DNA from: Massilia sp. H6
GTDB taxonomy: Bacteria; Pseudomonadota; Gammaproteobacteria; Burkholderiales; Burkholderiaceae_D
NCBI RefSeq assembly: GCF_024802625.1
Contig: NZ_CP103371.1
Location: 620,001 to 684,000, forward strand
Length of the DNA stretch: 64,000 nt
Direction: 5' to 3'
The position numbers were made by a program, and so were the translations under genes. Below the pieces are notes generated by a model that was given only the letters and a program-made list of their open reading frames with translations, was not told where the DNA came from and ran no database searches. Of the stretch, positions 56,605 to 64,000 are shown piece after piece. Position 1 is the first letter of the stretch. The number at the start of each line of letters is the position of its first letter.

Positions 56605-58269
56605 GTGCCTCATCCCAAGAACAACAATATCTTCCTCGTTGGCCTGATGGGGGCGGGCAAGACCACCATTGGACGCCAGCTCGCGCGCAGGCTCGGCAAG
56701 CGCTTCGTCGACTCGGACCACGAGATCGAAGCGCGTACCGGCGCCTCGGTGCCGTGGATCTTCGAAATCGAGGGCGAGCCGAGCTTTCGCCGCCGCGAAG
56801 CCGACATGATCCGCGACCTGACCGGCCAGGACAACCTGGTGCTGGCCACCGGCGGCGGCGCCGTGCTGGACCCGGCCAGCCGCGCGCTGCTGGCCGAGCG
56901 CGGCACCGTCATCTACCTGCGCGCCGCCATCGGCAGCATCTTGCAGCGCACCTCGCACGACAAGAGCCGTCCGCTGCTGCAGACCGCCGACCCGCGCGCC
57001 AAGCTCGAAGAACTGCTGGTCGCCCGCGACCCGCTCTACCGCGAGATTGCGGACCTGGTCATCGACACTGGCCGACCTAACGTACAATCGATGGTACAGA
57101 CCATTTTGGACCAGCTCGCCGCGCTCGACACCGGACGCGGGCAGATACTGGCAAGCGACGCGATGAACGAACAGGCAAGCACCATCCTCAACGTCGAACT
57201 GGGCGAACGCAGCTACCCGATCGCGATCGGCCGCGACCTGCTGGGCGACGCCGCACAACTGGCTTGCCACCTGACCCGCCACATCGACAGCGGCAAGGTG
57301 GCCATCGTCACCAATAACGTCGTCGCGCCGCTATACCTGGCCACGGTGGCCGGCGCATTGCGCGCCGCGGGCCGCGAGGTGCTCGAGATCATCCTGCCCG
57401 ACGGCGAAGAGCACAAGAACTGGCAGTCGCTGAACCTGGTGTTCGACGCGCTGCTGGCCAACAAATGCGACCGCAAGACGACCCTGGTAGCGCTGGGCGG
57501 CGGCGTGATCGGCGACCTGACCGGCTACGCCGCCGCCAGCTACATGCGCGGCGTGGCGTTTGTCCAGGTGCCGACCACGCTGCTGTCGCAGGTCGATTCC
57601 TCGGTGGGTGGCAAGACCGGCATCAACCACCCGCTCGGCAAGAACATGATCGGCGCTTTCTACCAGCCGCGCGCCGTGATCGCCGACACCGCCACCCTCG
57701 ACACGCTCCCCGCACGCGAACTGTCCGCCGGCCTGGCCGAAGTGATCAAGCATGGCGCGATCCTGGATGCGGCCTATTTCGCCTGGATCGAGAGCAACAT
57801 CGACCGGCTGGTCGCGCGCGAGCCCGCGGCGATGGCCTATGCGATCGCACGCTCGTGCGAGATCAAGGCCGAGGTGGTGCGCAAGGACGAACGCGAGGGC
57901 GGCCTGCGCGCCGTGCTCAATTTCGGCCACACCTTCGGCCACGCGATCGAATCGGGCCTGGGCTACGGTAACTGGCTGCACGGCGAAGCAGTCGGCTGCG
58001 GCATGGTGATGGCGGCCGACCTGTCGGCGCGCCTGGGCCTGGTTGACGCGGCCACCGTCGAGCGCATCCGCGCGCTGGTGGCCGCGGCCGGCCTGCCAAC
58101 CAGGGCGCCCGACCTGGGCCTGGAGCGCTGGATCGAACTGATGGCGGTCGACAAGAAGAACGAGGGCGGGGAGATCAAGTTCATCCTGCTCAAGCCACTG
58201 GGCGCGCCGTCGATCACCAGCGCGCCGCCGGAACTGCTGCGGGCCACGCTGGCCGCCTGCGTAGCATGA
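56605..58269 (+). CDS. aroKB: Fused shikimate kinase / 3-dehydroquinate synthase
   Basis: This is a single 554-residue frame from GTG 56605. Residues 1-175 are AroK: P-loop GLMGAGKT (13-20), [22 protein letters not shown] and the lid SHDKSRPLL. Residues about 190-554 are Aro[14 protein letters not shown] (NAD site), [21 protein letters not shown] and [11 protein letters not shown]. The enzymes catalyse two non-consecutive steps of the shikimate pathway. No stop or ribosome site separates them; M187 (57163) could be an internal start. The stop overlaps dgt (ATGA). Confidence 0.94.
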   Translation: MPHPKNNNIFLVGLMGAGKTTIGRQLARRLGKRFVDSDHEIEARTGASVPWIFEIEGEPSFRRREADMIRDLTGQDNLVLATGGGAVLDPASRALLAERGTVIYLRAAIGSILQRTSHDKSRPLLQTADPRAKLEELLVARDPLYREIADLVIDTGRPNVQSMVQTILDQLAALDTGRGQILASDAMNEQASTILNVELGERSYPIAIGRDLLGDAAQLACHLTRHIDSGKVAIVTNNVVAPLYLATVAGALRAAGREVLEIILPDGEEHKNWQSLNLVFDALLANKCDRKTTLVALGGGVIGDLTGYAAASYMRGVAFVQVPTTLLSQVDSSVGGKTGINHPLGKNMIGAFYQPRAVIADTATLDTLPARELSAGLAEVIKHGAILDAAYFAWIESNIDRLVAREPAAMAYAIARSCEIKAEVVRKDEREGGLRAVLNFGHTFGHAIESGLGYGNWLHGEAVGCGMVMAADLSARLGLVDAATVERIRALVAAAGLPTRAPDLGLERWIELMAVDKKNEGGEIKFILLKPLGAPSITSAPPELLRATLAACVA

Positions 58270-59408
58270 GCGTCATGGACTTCGACGCCCGCCTGGCCCC
58301 CTACGCCGCCCATTCGTCGAAGTCGCGCGGGCGCCGGCACCTTGAGGCGCCAGCCGGTTCGCGCAGCGAATTCCAGCGCGACCGCGACCGCATCATCCAC
58401 TCCACGGCCTTTCGCCGCCTTGAGTACAAGACCCAGGTCTTCCTGAACCACGAGGGCGACCTGTTCCGCACCCGCCTGACCCATAGCATCGAGGTGGCGC
58501 AGATCGGCCGCACGCTGGCGCGCAGCCTGCAACTGAACGAAGACCTGGTCGAAGCCACCGCGCTGGCGCACGATCTCGGGCACACGCCGTTCGGGCATGT
58601 CGGCCAGGACGTGCTCAACGAATGCATGAAAGACTTCGGCGGCTTCGAGCACAACCTGCAAAGCCTGCGGGTGGTCGACCAGCTCGAGGAGCATTACGGC
58701 GCCTTCGATGGCCTGAACCTCACGTTCGAGACGCGCGAGGGCATCCTCAAGCACTGCTCGCTGAACAATGCGCGCGAGCTTGGCGAACTGGGCCAGCGCT
58801 TCATCGAGCGCAGCCAGCCGAGCCTGGAGGCGCAGCTGACCAACCTGGCCGACGAGATCGCGTACAACAACCACGACATCGACGACGGCCTGCGTTCCGG
58901 CCTGTTGAGCATGGCGCAGATGGAAGAAGTCGAATTGTTCGCGCGCCACCGCCACGCGGTGGAGGCACGTTACCCGGGCCTGCCGGGCCGGCGCGCGCTG
59001 TACGAGACGATCCGCCTGATGATCACCCAGATGACGGCCGACCTGGTCGAGACCTCGGCCACCCTGATCGCGCAAGCCGCGCCGCGCCACATCGACGAGG
59101 TGCGCGCCGCGCCGCCGCTGATCCGTTTTTCAAGCCAGATGCGTGCCGAAACCACGGCGCTCAAGCGTTTTTTGTACGCGAACCTGTACCGCCATTTCCA
59201 AGTCAATCGCATGCGCGTCAAGGCCAGCCGCATCGTGCGCGAGCTGTTCGACGGGTTTCTACAAGACCCGGTGCTGCTGCCCCAGGATTACCAGGTCGAA
59301 GGCGACCCGCAGGGGCAGGCCAGAAAGATCGCAGATTATATTGCTGGCATGACGGACCGGTATGCGATCAGGGAGCATCGCCGGATTTTTTCGCTGGATC
59401 ATTTCTAG
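58266..59408 (+). CDS. dgt: Deoxyguanosinetriphosphate triphosphohydrolase (dGTPase)
   Basis: The protein has 380 residues. HD-domain metal ligands are H73 ([13 protein letters not shown]), H102-D103 ([11 protein letters not shown]) and a later aspartate in [14 protein letters not shown]. It hydrolyses dGTP to deoxyguanosine and triphosphate, controlling dNTP pools. It overlaps aroKB at the start, and its TAG stop shares CTAG with the convergent mutY stop. Confidence 0.94.
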   Translation: MSVMDFDARLAPYAAHSSKSRGRRHLEAPAGSRSEFQRDRDRIIHSTAFRRLEYKTQVFLNHEGDLFRTRLTHSIEVAQIGRTLARSLQLNEDLVEATALAHDLGHTPFGHVGQDVLNECMKDFGGFEHNLQSLRVVDQLEEHYGAFDGLNLTFETREGILKHCSLNNARELGELGQRFIERSQPSLEAQLTNLADEIAYNNHDIDDGLRSGLLSMAQMEEVELFARHRHAVEARYPGLPGRRALYETIRLMITQMTADLVETSATLIAQAAPRHIDEVRAAPPLIRFSSQMRAETTALKRFLYANLYRHFQVNRMRVKASRIVRELFDGFLQDPVLLPQDYQVEGDPQGQARKIADYIAGMTDRYAIREHRRIFSLDHF

Positions 59409-60532
59409 AGCGTAGGGGTGGCCGGCAGGTCGTCGAACAAGCCCGGCCTGGCCAATGCTAGCAGCAACTTCTTTACCGGCGCCGGCAGCGGCGCCGCGTC
59501 GATGCGCTCCAGATCCCACCACACATGGCGTGCGCTTGCGCCGGCGCGCGCCGACAGTGTCACCTGCCACGGCGCGATGTGCAGCTTGTAGTGGGTGAAC
59601 ACGTGCACCAGCGGACGCAGCGCCTGGATGTCTTCCACCGCGCCGAACTGGGCGGCCGCCGCGGCGACCCCTGAAGACTGCATGGCCTGCACCTCGATTC
59701 CCAGGTGGCCGTCGGCTTCGGGCAGCGACATCAGCCCGCCCCAGATGCCGCTGCCGGGGCGCTGCTCCAGCAGCACCTGGCCGCGGTCCAGCACCACCAG
59801 CAGGGCGGCGCGTTTTTCGGGCGACGTTTTTTTGGGTTTGCGTATCGGAAGCTGCGCCGTGCGGTCGGTGGCATGGGCGACGCAACGCGCGCGCAGCGGG
59901 CAGCGCGGGCAATCGGGGCGGCTGCGGGTGCACAGCGTCGCGCCCAGGTCCATCAGGCCCTGGGTGTAGGCTTCGATGCCTTCTTCTGGCAGCAGCGCGT
60001 CCGCGCGCCGCCATAGCGCGTCTTCGACACGCTTTTCCCCCGGATACTGGTCGATGCCGAATACCCGCGCGAACACGCGCTTGACGTTGCCATCCATGAT
60101 CGCGGCCCGCGCGCCGCTCGAGAACGCCGCGATGGCCGCCGCGGTCGAGCGGCCGATACCCGGCAATTCCGCCAGCAGCGCCGGGTCGCCCGGAAACACG
60201 CCGCCGTATTCCAGCACCACGCGCCGGGCGCAGGCGTGCAGGTTGCGGGCGCGGGTGTAGTAACCCAGGCCGCTCCAGTGCGCCATGACGTCGTCGAGCG
60301 GCGCCTCGGCCAGCGCCTGCACGCTCGGAAAACGCTCCAGGAAACGCGCGTAATAGCCGAGCACCGCCGCGACCTGGGTCTGCTGCAGCATGATTTCGGA
60401 CAGCCAGATGCGGTAGCCGTCGGTGGTGTTCTGCCACGGCAGCGTATGGCGGCCGTGGCTGCGCTGCCAGTCGATCACGGCAGTAGAGAAAGTGGGGTCG
60501 GCCAGCTGGTCGAATTCGGTCAAGCGTTTCAT
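59405..60532 (-). CDS. mutY: Adenine DNA glycosylase MutY
   Basis: The protein has 375 residues. Helix-hairpin-helix LPGIGRSTA, catalytic E46 ([10 protein letters not shown]) and D147 (MDGNVKRV), and the 4Fe-4S cysteines C201, C208, C211 and C217. The C-terminal NUDIX-like domain ([13 protein letters not shown]) reads 8-oxoG. MutY removes A opposite 8-oxoG and works with MutM, encoded about 2 kb away on the same strand. Confidence 0.96.
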   Translation of the reverse strand: MKRLTEFDQLADPTFSTAVIDWQRSHGRHTLPWQNTTDGYRIWLSEIMLQQTQVAAVLGYYARFLERFPSVQALAEAPLDDVMAHWSGLGYYTRARNLHACARRVVLEYGGVFPGDPALLAELPGIGRSTAAAIAAFSSGARAAIMDGNVKRVFARVFGIDQYPGEKRVEDALWRRADALLPEEGIEAYTQGLMDLGATLCTRSRPDCPRCPLRARCVAHATDRTAQLPIRKPKKTSPEKRAALLVVLDRGQVLLEQRPGSGIWGGLMSLPEADGHLGIEVQAMQSSGVAAAAAQFGAVEDIQALRPLVHVFTHYKLHIAPWQVTLSARAGASARHVWWDLERIDAAPLPAPVKKLLLALARPGLFDDLPATPTL

Positions 60533-60544
60533 GCAGGGGTGTTC

Positions 60545-62449
60545 CTAGGTGCGCGTCTCGAGTGTGGCGGCGACCTGTGCGGCCAGGCTGGCCAGCTGCG
60601 CGCGTTTGTCTTCCAGCGCCAGGCGGGTAGTCTTGAGGGCGGTGATTTTTTGTTCCAGGCTGTCGGTGGCCTCGAAGATGCGGCCGATCGACGCCTGGCG
60701 CCCGCGCAACTGCTCGCGGTGCTCGCGGATCGCGGTTTCCAGCGGCGCCATGATCGCCTTCAGCCAGGCTTCGGCCTCCTGGTTCGCGGCGCGGAAACTG
60801 TGGCGCACGCGCGAGGCGATCGAATCGAAGAAGCGCTCCAGCAGGGTTGCGCGGCTGGTCATGAGCAAGGTGGCGGTGCCGAACTGCTTGAGAAACAGCG
60901 CTTCGACCTGGTCGATCTCGCGCCGGTGGTGCGCCAGCGACAGCGGCATCGGGCTGGCCAGCGCCAGGCCATGCTCGGCCGCGAACTTGCGCACCATGCT
61001 GTCCATCATCGCGCCGATCTCGGCCACCTTGGCATCGGACGCGTCGAGGTTGGCGCGCGCGCTGTCGAAGAAGGCGCGCACCGGCTGGCGCATGCCGGTC
61101 GCGAAGCGCGCCGCCTGCATGTCGGCGCGCACCGCTTCGGTCTGCGCCTGCACGGTGTCCATGCCGAGTGTCGAATACAGCTCGGTCGACAGGCGCGCGA
61201 ACACCGCACGGGTACCCTGCAGCTTGAACAGGCTGGCGTCGAATTCCTTCTTTTCAAACTCGACGCGGCGCATCATGTGGGCGATCACGCCCTGGTTCTT
61301 GCCACGCAGGCTCTTGAGCTCCTGCAGCTGATCGGCCAGGTCGCGCAAGCGCGTGCCGGCCAGCGCCGCGTGGCCGGCGGCCAGCTGGTCGAGCTCCAGG
61401 TGTAGCTGGCTGCCGATGATCTGCTTGCGCGCCGGGATCAGGTCGTGAAACAGCGCCGCTTCGAGCGTGCCCAGGCGGCTCTTCTCGAACAAGGCCAGGT
61501 CGCCGTTGATCTTGCCGACCAGCGCCTTTTGCGCCGACACCGGAAACACGCGCGCGCTGTCCAGTCCCAGTGCGCGCGCTACGCCTAGCTGCTGGCGCGC
61601 GATCTCGGCGTCGTTCTGCTCGGGCGTGCGCAGCTCGTCCCACATGGCATCGATCTTGTTGAGCACCGCCAGCCGGCCTGGCCCGGCGCCGATATGGGTG
61701 CGCCAGACATCGATATCGCTCTTGGTCACGCCGGTTTCGGCGGCCAGCACGAACAGCACCGCATGCGCATTCGGGATCAGGTTGAGGGTCAGTTCCGGCT
61801 CGGTGCCGATTGCGTTCAGGCCCGGCGTGTCGAGAATCACCAGCCCCTGCTTGAGCAGCGGGTGGGGCAGGTTGATGATGGCGTGGCGCCATTGCGGGAT
61901 TTCTACCGTGCCATCGGCCCCCAGGCTGGCGGCCGTATCGGGATCGCTCGGGTCATACAGGCCATAGCGCTCGGCCTCGTGCGCCGGCACGCGCCGGGTT
62001 CGGCTCACCTGCTGGAAGGCGTCGATCATGCCGTCCGGCGCATCGAGTTGCAGTGGCAGGATGGTCCAGGCGTCGGGGTCTTCGCGCAGGTCGCTGGTCG
62101 CCAGGCGCGCGGCGCGGGTCTCGATCGGCAGCAAGCGGATACAGGGCGGCAGCGCCGCGTCGTAGAGCAGCTCGGTCGGGCACATCGTGGTGCGTCCGGC
62201 GCTCGAGGGCAGGATGCGCTGGCCGTAGTCGGCAAAGAAGATGGCGTTGATCAGCTCGGTTTTGCCGCGCGAGAACTCGGCCACGAAAGCCACCGACAGG
62301 CGGTCGTCGCGCAGCCGCGCCAGCGCCCGCGCCAGCTGCTGCTCGCCAGCGCCGTCGATCAGCGCGGCAGCGCGCAGCGCCGCGCCGTACGCTTCGAGCG
62401 CGGCGGTAACGGCGGCGCGCCAGGCGCCAAACTGTTGAAGATCCTGCAT
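60545..62449 (-). CDS. Bacterial dynamin-like GTPase
   Basis: The protein has 634 residues from ATG 62449 (MQDLQQFGAWRAAV); the longer frame to 62587 is out of the conserved region. G1 is FSRGKTE (59-65, K63-T64), G3 DTPG (207-210) and G4 NKID (264-267). Long helices (about 360-440 and 560-634) form coiled-coil stalks. Dynamin-like proteins remodel membranes; the cargo here is unknown. It lies between mutM and mutY on one strand, 37 nt after mutM. Confidence 0.82.
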   Translation of the reverse strand: MQDLQQFGAWRAAVTAALEAYGAALRAAALIDGAGEQQLARALARLRDDRLSVAFVAEFSRGKTELINAIFFADYGQRILPSSAGRTTMCPTELLYDAALPPCIRLLPIETRAARLATSDLREDPDAWTILPLQLDAPDGMIDAFQQVSRTRRVPAHEAERYGLYDPSDPDTAASLGADGTVEIPQWRHAIINLPHPLLKQGLVILDTPGLNAIGTEPELTLNLIPNAHAVLFVLAAETGVTKSDIDVWRTHIGAGPGRLAVLNKIDAMWDELRTPEQNDAEIARQQLGVARALGLDSARVFPVSAQKALVGKINGDLALFEKSRLGTLEAALFHDLIPARKQIIGSQLHLELDQLAAGHAALAGTRLRDLADQLQELKSLRGKNQGVIAHMMRRVEFEKKEFDASLFKLQGTRAVFARLSTELYSTLGMDTVQAQTEAVRADMQAARFATGMRQPVRAFFDSARANLDASDAKVAEIGAMMDSMVRKFAAEHGLALASPMPLSLAHHRREIDQVEALFLKQFGTATLLMTSRATLLERFFDSIASRVRHSFRAANQEAEAWLKAIMAPLETAIREHREQLRGRQASIGRIFEATDSLEQKITALKTTRLALEDKRAQLASLAAQVAATLETRT

Positions 62450-62486
62450 GGTTGTTTGCCTGTTAGGGGCCGCCCTGAGAAACGCC

Positions 62487-63320
62487 TCAGCGCTGGCACT
62501 GTATGCAGTAGAAAGTAGAACGCTGGCCCTGCTTGATCTGGCGGATCGGTGCGCCACAGTTGCGGCAGGGCACTCCAGCTCGATCATAGACGAAATATGA
62601 CTGCTGGAAATACCCGGATTGCCCGTTTACGGCAATAAAGTCTTTCAGGGTACTGCCGCCCTGGACGATGGCGGCGGCCAGGATCTCCTTGATCGCCTGG
62701 GCCAGCCGCTCGTAGCGGGCGCGGCTGATGCGGGCGGCGGGCGTCTTCGGGTTGATGCGGGCCTGGAACAGGCTTTCGCACGCATAGATATTGCCGACAC
62801 CGACCACGATATCGCCGGCCAGCAGCACCTGCTTGATCGGTGCGCTGCGCTTGCGCGTCTGCAGGTAGAGCAACGCGCCCGAAAAGCCCTCGCCCAGCGG
62901 CTCCACGCCCAGCCCGCGCAGCAGCAGATGGTTGCCCAGTTCGCCTTCTTGCTGGTCGTGCCAGAGCACCGCGCCGAAGCGGCGCGGATCGTGCAGGCGC
63001 AGCACCTGCTGGCCGTCTGCGCCGTCGACGACCAGGTCGAAGTGGTCGTGCTTGCGCGGCTCGACTCCAGGCGGCAGCACGCGCAGGTGGCCGGACATGC
63101 CGAGGTGGATGATCAGGGCACCGTGCCCGAAATGGATCAGCAGGTATTTGCCGCGGCGGTCGGTATGGGTGATGCGCTGCCCGACCAGCAAGCCGGACAG
63201 GCCTGGCGGGAAAGGCCAGCGCAGCCCTTCGCGGCGCATGACCACGGCCTGGACGACCCGGCCTTCGATATGGGGCGCGACTCCGCGCCGGGTGACTTCG
63301 ACTTCTGGCAGTTCAGGCAT
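62487..63320 (-). CDS. mutM: Formamidopyrimidine-DNA glycosylase MutM (Fpg)
   Basis: The protein has 277 residues from ATG 63320 with the catalytic N-terminus [13 protein letters not shown] (P2 nucleophile, E3). The beta-hairpin lysine is in [11 protein letters not shown]2TH in [14 protein letters not shown], and the zinc finger CRNCG...CIQC at the end. It excises 8-oxoG and FapyG. It is divergent from the exported protein at the right edge, probably first of mutM-dynamin-mutY. Confidence 0.97.
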   Translation of the reverse strand: MPELPEVEVTRRGVAPHIEGRVVQAVVMRREGLRWPFPPGLSGLLVGQRITHTDRRGKYLLIHFGHGALIIHLGMSGHLRVLPPGVEPRKHDHFDLVVDGADGQQVLRLHDPRRFGAVLWHDQQEGELGNHLLLRGLGVEPLGEGFSGALLYLQTRKRSAPIKQVLLAGDIVVGVGNIYACESLFQARINPKTPAARISRARYERLAQAIKEILAAAIVQGGSTLKDFIAVNGQSGYFQQSYFVYDRAGVPCRNCGAPIRQIKQGQRSTFYCIQCQR

Positions 63321-63430
63321 GGACAGGCGGGTAAGAATTCTTGAAAAGCGGGTTGGCACCGACAGCGCCGCAGTGCACGCGGGCACGCTTGAGCGTAGAA
63401 TCAGACAACCTCCAAGAACCCGGACTTGCC

Positions 63431-64000
63431 TTGAAAAACGCTTTCGTCATTGTAACTCTCTCCAGCATCCTGGCGGCGGGCGCGCTCGCGCCCGATCGGC
63501 CGGCACTCGCCGCTGGCGCCGGTGTTCTGTCCGGACAGGACCAGGACCAGGACCAGGACCAGGACCAGGACCAGGACCAGGACCAGAACGACAGGGCGGC
63601 GACGGCCTCGCCCGAAGAACTCGACGCGCTACGGGCCGAGGTCGAGGCGCGCCTGCCCAAGGTCGAACTGACCAGCAGCATGCTGAACCAGTTGCTCAGG
63701 GCCGAGTTCGGATTTCGCAATGGCGACTGGCAGGGGCCCTACCTCACCATGCTGTCGCTGGCCCAGCAAACGCGCGACCCGCGGCTGGCACGCCGTGCGG
63801 CCGAGATCGCGGTGACGGCCCGCCAGTCCGACGACACGCTCGCTGCCGTGCGCCTGTGGCGCGAACTCGATCCGGCCTCTGACGAGGCCACCCAGTATTT
63901 CGTTGGCATCCTGGTCACGTCGGACAACATCGCCGAAGTCGAGCCGATCTTTGTCGAGCGCCTGAAGGCGGCGTCTGCCAAGGGCAGGGGCATGCTGATG
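63431..64000 (+). CDS. Exported protein with (Gln-Asp) repeat, probable TPR protein, C-terminus cut by window edge
   Basis: 190 visible residues start at TTG 63431 ([20 protein letters not shown]), an apparent signal peptide. Residues about 36-53 are QD repeats encoded by eight GACCAG-type hexamers. Then a helical region follows ([53 protein letters not shown]) typical of tetratricopeptide-like proteins. No catalytic motif was seen. The C-terminus is outside the window. The start has no strong ribosome site and no alternative ATG upstream of the signal segment. Confidence 0.7.
   Translation, partial: MKNAFVIVTLSSILAAGALAPDRPALAAGAGVLSGQDQDQDQDQDQDQDQDQNDRAATASPEELDALRAEVEARLPKVELTSSMLNQLLRAEFGFRNGDWQGPYLTMLSLAQQTRDPRLARRAAEIAVTARQSDDTLAAVRLWRELDPASDEATQYFVGILVTSDNIAEVEPIFVERLKAASAKGRGMLM
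63536..63583 (+). repeat. Hexanucleotide tandem repeat, eight perfect CAGGAC units
   Basis: Eight identical CAGGAC units (48 nt) are followed by a ninth with one change (CAGAAC). The unit length is a multiple of three, so copy-number change would alter only the number of Gln-Asp pairs and not the frame. Confidence 0.95.

Noticed and set aside
57163..57165. Separate aroB gene starting at an internal ATG
   Set aside because: There is no stop codon for aroK and no convincing ribosome site before this ATG, so a fusion is the simpler reading.
63536..63583. CRISPR-like repeat array
   Set aside because: The units are 6 nt with no spacers, and they lie inside a reading frame.

Overview
The window is a high-GC chromosomal segment of a betaproteobacterium, most likely from Burkholderiales, family Oxalobacteraceae (Massilia, Duganella or Janthinobacterium-like). 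This rests on the gene order hemB/engB | cytochrome c4-resB-ccsA | lysA-lptM | cyaY | PBP1A | pilMNOPQ-aroKB-dgt, on a PEP-CTERM protein with a sigma-54 promoter, and on system II cytochrome c maturation. The genus is inference. No plasmid or phage genes were seen; one insertion sequence is present.

Region 1 (1-6702, minus strand) is a Ter-type stress operon: terD, then an ATP-grasp ligase, a PRTase-TRSP protein, a HAD phosphatase, a StiP/PRTase-like protein with a predicted PELOTA-like C-terminus, an HpcH/citrate-lyase-beta-like protein and a TerA-like protein cut by the left edge. Five successive junctions from the ligase to TerA overlap, three of them as ATGA. TerD is separated from them by a strong 10-bp hairpin. 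Comparative genomics has linked this enzyme set to an uncharacterised nucleoside-like metabolite made in tellurite/stress (Ter) systems. It is the least understood system in the window.

Region 2 (6937-21540, plus strand) starts with a tRNA-Val(GAC) gene that has its own promoter. It continues with the S10-spc-alpha ribosomal cluster from rplC to rplQ, including secY, infA and rpoA, and ends at a clear terminator. rpsJ is not upstream of rplC. Four intergenic gaps hold hairpins that could uncouple expression: rpsQ/rplN, rpsK/rpsD, rpsD/rpoA and rpoA/rplQ.

Region 3 (21600-38650) is an accessory and envelope region. It has dsbD, a Spy-like periplasmic protein divergent from an OmpR-type two-component system with an RND efflux adaptor and pump, an IS1595-type element, a PEP-CTERM protein with a perfect sigma-54 promoter, a TonB-like protein of unknown function, a GGDEF/EAL sensor protein and a Tat-exported tyrosinase.

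Region 4 (38700-64000) is mainly conserved housekeeping: haem synthesis (hemB), EngB, cytochrome c4 and system II cytochrome maturation, lysine synthesis, LptM, frataxin, PBP1A and the type IV pilus assembly genes pilMNOPQ. After these come an Ig-like lipoprotein, a fused shikimate kinase/3-dehydroquinate synthase, dGTPase, MutY, a dynamin-like GTPase and MutM. The right edge cuts an exported protein carrying a hexanucleotide repeat.
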